From Apostichopus japonicus (Eukaryota; Echinodermata; Holothuroidea; Aspidochirotida; Stichopodidae): a stretch of 64,000 bases of DNA. Positions within the stretch are counted from its first letter, which is position 1. Every line of letters begins with the position of its first letter. Positions 58,928 to 64,000 of this stretch are shown here, one piece after another. The notes beneath the pieces were generated by a model. The model was not told where the DNA came from. It was given only the letters and a program-made list of their open reading frames with translations, and did no database searches. Made by a program: the position numbers and the translations under genes. The stretch lies in the NCBI RefSeq assembly GCF_037975245.1, contig NC_092561.1:2330501-2394500 (forward strand), read 5' to 3'.

Positions 58928-61219
58928 CTGAAAAATAAAAGAGAAAGAAAAATAGCGATTACATCAGTAACTTTCAATAACTTCTGTAACCATGACAACA
59001 TACTAAATATTGTTTAACATTCCCAAGAAAGATTTCAGCAACCTCTAAGAAAGTTTTAACCATATCAAAGAAAGTGCTGCATATCTTGAATTGATTTTGA
59101 ATCTCTGTTTGCATGGTACTCTTAAAGGTAATTAGTGTTGTTTTTGATATATGCTAGAAAGTCCGATAATGGTCACACAGGCTCATATTTCAACAAGCTA
59201 ACACCATATATACCGCCACCAACCAACCTACTAAAACACCTAATCGCATATTCAAATAATTCTCAATGGCCGAGAACACGTCTACCGAATAAAAACCCTC
59301 AATAAAGCACGTTCGAAAATTTCAAGTGAGCTAAGCTTGCTAGATAATCGTTTGGACCAATACTGGTATCTGCGGCAACAACATTTTGATTTTTTTGAAA
59401 GCAAAAAGGTGATAGAGGCCTAATATTTCGATCCAAGCGAAAACGGACTACGTCAATATTTAAAAGAGGGGAATGGACATACACCTCTTGATCAACATCT
59501 CAGACAGGGCGGGGGGGGGGGGAGGGGGAGAGTGTGACGGGGTGTGCAATGGACAAAGATACGAGGAAGACTAAAATCAAGCTTGTCCTATTCTGTATCT
59601 TTGTCTTCAAAATAACATTTTGAGTTTGGTCGAGTAATTTTTTGTTTGTATTTCGACTTAAAAAAAGAATGGCTTTAAACAAGATTACAATAGTAATTAT
59701 CAGCGGTTTTGTTTCAACAAATTGAAGCTAGTAAAAGAGTCATTAATGAATTTGATTTGATATTCTCCATTTCGTCGCCAAGTCTCTGTTCATGTTTGTC
59801 CTGTATGTATGTATAGCTATTAGGCTAGTCCGGTACTTTTCTCCACTATTTAAAATGAAATTCGCTTCATCGAAGAAAAATTTCAAATTGATGAAAAGAC
59901 AACTCAATAATTTTTGCAATGAAAAGTGCTGAATCCCAACCATACCCACGAGAATTATTCCATATTTTGTTTGGCGCTATATAAAAATTATGTATTATGA
60001 TTATACCCCAGTATTCACACAGCCAAGACCACTATCGATTCCAAAATAAAAAATTCCTTGCTTCAGATCTATTTCCATGAAATATAGTTTTCTTAAATTT
60101 GTTATATTTGAAATACTCCTTCCGTCCCCTTAGCCAGTGGCGGAGCTAGGGGTATTGGTCAGAGAGGGCGAGAATGGTCTGTAGGGAGCTTTCGACACCG
60201 TCTAAGCGAAGCGCCACCGCATGTTGGGGATGAGCGTACAGAATTTTTGAGTTAAGATACTCCCTAGCTCGCAGGAAATGACCCTTCCCGGGCCTTGTTA
60301 ATTTGCAGATAAACGAAGAATAAAAAGGTGTCATCGCCATTTTTCAGAAAATTACACCAACTACATGTGACAAATTTCAATAGGTATTTGAGAGCGAAAT
60401 AAAAAAGTCAATAATCGCAAATAACTTAAAAGTGGTAAAAAGCTGAAAAGGGCGCCAGCAGTCCATTTGAGTCCGTCAGGGAGGGGGGTCCGCCCCCTCT
60501 GACTGTATGGACGCTCTCAAACTCCCCCTTCGTTTGACTTACCTGTCCCTGAGAGGGATCCACCGGTTCCCTTGAGGTTCTCCAGTAATCCAAAAGAAAG
60601 TTGTTTTCTTCATCAGAGACGATCGAGACCAGATTACTTTCACACGGCCAGTCGCAATATAGGCTTGCCGCAGCGTGACAATAGTTAACCGCTTGATACC
60701 AGTTGCATCTGTATATTTCACTGTACCACCTGGTCAAGATAATCATTAAAACGAACGATTATCAATTATAATAAAACAATTTCCTTCTCGCTTGCCAAGA
60801 AATGGAATGTTTATATAGTTGTCGATTTAAACGTGATTTAAAAGAGTTTTCCCATCCATTCCGTTAACAACGATACCTTTCTCAGAAAGAGAGAAAATAT
60901 TCTTTAATATAGAATATAATCCCTGATATTTTGATTTGCATCATTCTGTAGGATAGCGATATTTATTTTCCATAAATATCTTTAGTATGATTAAGTATAT
61001 TTCATTATTTCAAATGACTTCAAATGATGGACAAGATTTAGGAATTGAACAATATCGCAAAATATAAGAAAATATTAGAAAATAAGAAAACCAGATAAGA
61101 AAATATGATTATTACCTGTAGCAGTTACCGAGAGCGAAAGTCCACCCCGGTGGACACTCCTGTCCCTGACAAGCACCCAACATCACCGAGACAAACACTG
61201 TTATCAGCAGAAGACCCAT
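58837..61219 (-). CDS. Secreted C-type lectin, 3' end not found
   Basis: Minus-strand exons 61219-61116, 60729-60543 and 58927-58837 join in frame to 127 residues. Residues 1-20 form a signal peptide (MGLLLITVFVSVMLGACQG). The mature part starts with the C-type lectin hallmark CPPGWTFALGNCY and runs through WYQAVNYC, SNLVSIVSDEENNFL and YWIGFSK to WTDGAP, then ITYNNLDN. That covers the first two-thirds of a C-type lectin domain. The WND and final cysteines should be in a further exon, not recognised below 58837, so the sugar- or calcium-binding loop cannot be judged. Such lectins act extracellularly in innate recognition or coelomic fluid. The gene may be complete with a missed exon, or broken. 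Confidence 0.82.
60130..60310. mobile_element. Truncated transposon with shared core
   Basis: It starts CAGTGGCGGAGCTAGGGG near 60131, and at 60201-60250 carries a decayed copy of the GCGCCACC core seen in the elements near 33.7, 34.9 and 40.7 kb. No matching right end was found before the lectin exon. Confidence 0.5.
60543..60729 (-). CDS. C-type lectin exon 2
   Basis: The acceptor cttgaccag splits an AG|G Arg codon; donor cag|gtaagt at 60542, phase 0. It encodes residues 35-97, from RWYSEIYRCNWYQAVNYC to EPVDPSQGQ, with six cysteine or tryptophan positions usual for the domain's first half. Confidence 0.85.
61116..61219 (-). CDS. C-type lectin exon 1 (signal peptide)
   Basis: ATG at 61219 followed by a hydrophobic leader; the donor is tacag|gtaata at 61115. 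It encodes residues 1-34 plus two bases. The start is supported by a good leader and a TATA box about 50 bp upstream. Confidence 0.85.
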
Positions 61220-61269
61220 CTTGACTTAGATTCGATTTCTGTGTCCCATCTACGTTTGGAAGATCCTCA

Positions 61270-61275
61270 TTTATA
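61270..61275 (-). promoter_or_regulatory. Candidate TATA box of the lectin gene
   Basis: The minus strand reads GGTATAAATGAG. With initiation about 30 bp downstream the 5' UTR would be only about 25 nt. Confidence 0.5.
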
Positions 61276-61336
61276 CCTTTTTGATACCAGCAATTTTTAA
61301 TTCAACTGATCGTTTAAATGCGTTAGACTTTTCGCA

Positions 61337-61460
61337 TATATATATACATATATATATATAGATAAATATATATAATTATACATATATCATTATATATATA
61401 TATAATTTTATATATATGTCTTTATATATATAACTATATATATATATATACATATATTTG
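61337..61460. repeat. (TA)n-rich tract
   Basis: Interrupted TA repeats. A related sequence (actgatcgttt and atgcgttagacttttcgcat) occurs on both sides, at about 61305-61340 and 61577-61610, so part of this region is duplicated. Confidence 0.85.
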
Positions 61461-61719
61461 TTTTTCAAACAGTCAGTTTAATTAAAAATATTGCTGGTAT
61501 AAAAAAATATATATACATATATGTATATTTTTTTAATACCAGTTTTTAATTTTTTTAACACCATTTTTAATAAAACTGATCGTTTGAATGCGTTAGACTT
61601 TTCGCATATATATATATTTTGATAGCTTTGATATTACAAAGTTCTCAATTGCTTCTACCATTATGATTGCTATAAAATATTTTCGCATAGATCAATATGA
61701 TTCTGAAGGATATGCAGGT

Positions 61720-62108
61720 CACAAGATGAAGGACCTTTCTCCATATTGGAAAAGTTTGCTCTAGGGCATACCATGGACTCTATAATATTCGTCAGATCAT
61801 AAAATTCCTGGATAAGGACTGTACTAAAACTCTTGTTAATGCTTTATTAATAAGTCATATTGACTAATGTAGTGTACTCATGATTGGTTAACCTGATTAT
61901 AAGCTTCGAAGAGTTCATCAAATGGTACTTAAAGGAGCGGCTCGGTTGATTTACGCTCTTCCTGAATTTTGTCACATTACTTTTACTTTACAATCTCTTC
62001 ATTTGCTACCTGTACAGCAACGCATTGGATTTAAACTAATCTTGCAAGTATTTGAAATGTTTAAAAGGGTTTGCACCTATTGGGGTGGCGGGGCTTTGGC
62101 ATGGTACC
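61720..62108 (+). pseudogene. LINE reverse transcriptase C-terminal fragment
   Basis: The plus strand reads KFLDKDCTKTLVNALLISHID, broken by a stop at 61865, then a second stop at 61889, then PDYKLRRVHQMVLKGAARLI and [18 protein letters not shown], followed by a frameshift into KCLKGFAP. This is the conserved region after the polymerase of CR1/L2/Jockey-type LINEs. The copy is cut off by the hexanucleotide tract. Confidence 0.75.
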
Positions 62109-62933
<825 letters not shown>

Positions 62934-62968
62934 CCCACCCTCCAGCAGTAAATTGCAGCTATACACAA

Positions 62969-63312
62969 TTTTAATCACACAAGTGAAAATAAACTTATAA
63001 TATGCTCATGGATCAGGCGTGTGCTCTTGGGTGAAGTTGGAAGATGTCCCCTTACCCCCCCCCCCCCCCACCCATCATTCCCTGCAATCCACATTAATGC
63101 CATGACAAGGTTGCACAATCTACATAGACATGACAAAATAATAATCAATAGTCAACTATGCATATTATAGACATATACAGTGAGATTTGGATTCACGTGA
63201 CTCTTTGCTACAACCAAATTTCATTGCTGGCTCCCGGAGAAAACTTGTGAGGGACTAGACGAATGGAAGCGTCGGGGAGGAGATGAATGGAGCTGAGGTG
63301 GAAGATGGGAAG
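62969..63312. repeat. 344-bp duplicated segment, copy 2
   Basis: Direct copy of 57883-58226. It begins right after the short unique spacer that ends the hexanucleotide tract. Confidence 0.9.
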
Positions 63313-64000
63313 AGAGGGGACACAGAGTGTATATGTCCTATAACCTCATTGATTATAGACACCCTTTCTCCGCCACTGCTACTATACATACAGTTAGCAC
63401 TAACTAACCATCAGACTAATGCTTTTTTGCAATCAATCAATTAATTAAATCAATTAATGACATTTATAATGCGCATAAATCATAAAAAGAGGTTGACACA
63501 GATGAGTATCACGGTGGCGATTCATAAATGTCTCACATTGATTTTTGTTTTGTTTTTTATATACATTTCTGGCAATAAATTTCATATATTGTTTTTGTCA
63601 CTAAAACAAACACATTGAGGAGGATTGGTCTCCGTAAGGCTAGGCTAGAAAGCGATTAATACATTTTCACTAATTTAAGAGCAACGTCTATCTCTCTTGT
63701 CCGAACTCTCCCTACCCCCCTCACTCCACCCCACTCCCATCTCATGTTTCCTGATATTCAAACCAAACAAAAAGGCCTACATGGAATCTTTCTAGCAAAA
63801 CATATTTGCTTTGGTGGTGTAAACTTCTAGACAGTGAGCTCTAAGCCTAACGAATGCATAGATGCAAACACTGTTGAGTAGTACACACCATTTCTTGCAA
63901 TCAGGGATCTAAGTTTGCCAAGCATATCTTCTAAACTTAGTGCTCACCTTAGTGTCATAATACCCCACCCTCCCCTCCCAGCAGTTTCTTATAAACCTCT
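63313..64000. other. Intergenic stretch to window end, no gene seen
   Basis: A transposon-end-like ctccgccactg lies at about 63366-63376, with no partner assigned. Nothing else recognised. Confidence 0.45.

Overview
The window is animal genomic DNA: AT-rich, intron-rich and crowded with (TA)n microsatellites, tRNA-derived SINEs, cut-and-paste transposon remnants and short retroelement fragments. No bacterial features (operons, ribosome-binding sites, CRISPR) are visible. The gene content (a BCL2L13/Bcl-rambo homologue, a membrane-anchored WS/DGAT-like protein and a secreted C-type lectin) and the repeat style suggest a marine invertebrate deuterostome, possibly an echinoderm such as a sea cucumber. 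The species assignment is inference.

Three protein-coding genes can be assembled by hand from splice signals and reading frame. (1) A plus-strand BCL2L13-like gene, seven coding exons from 5275 to 21901, joins without a frame break into a 536-residue protein with a canonical BH3, a BH2 ending in GGW, and a C-terminal membrane anchor. Three successive phase-1 exons encode copies of the same short helix motif. (2) A plus-strand WS/DGAT (WSD1)-like gene, three coding exons from 50051 to 53366, gives 631 residues; its HHxxxDG catalytic motif has decayed to HPxxxSG. (3) A minus-strand secreted C-type lectin has three coding exons between 61219 and 58837; the last part of the lectin domain was not found. 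The three genes show no evident functional link.

Layout: 1-5 kb holds a SINE and a deleted hAT element with a transposase scrap; 5-22 kb is the BCL2L13 gene, with several tandem repeats and a pair of hammerhead-like motifs in its introns; a Harbinger-type MITE sits just after its stop codon. From 22 to 49.8 kb I find no convincing gene apart from one orphan 58-codon GC-rich ORF. That stretch holds at least five TIR elements (four with clear target-site duplications), a SINE and a third hammerhead-like motif. From 49.8 to 53.4 kb is the WSD1-like gene, then a fourth hammerhead-like motif and a LINE ORF2 fragment. At 55.9-56.9 kb is a strange pair of TIR-bounded elements filled with a palindromic 21-bp minisatellite. 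From 57.8 to 63.3 kb a 344-bp duplication flanks the lectin gene and an approximately 820-bp hexanucleotide tract that interrupts a LINE fragment.

The most unusual observations are: four hammerhead-ribozyme-like motifs whose stems differ in sequence but keep their pairing, three of them with a self-complementary, loop-less stem III; lineage-specific exon duplication in BCL2L13; non-autonomous transposons that share an internal core but have different termini; and the palindromic minisatellite elements. All calls come from reading the sequence; no search or alignment was run.
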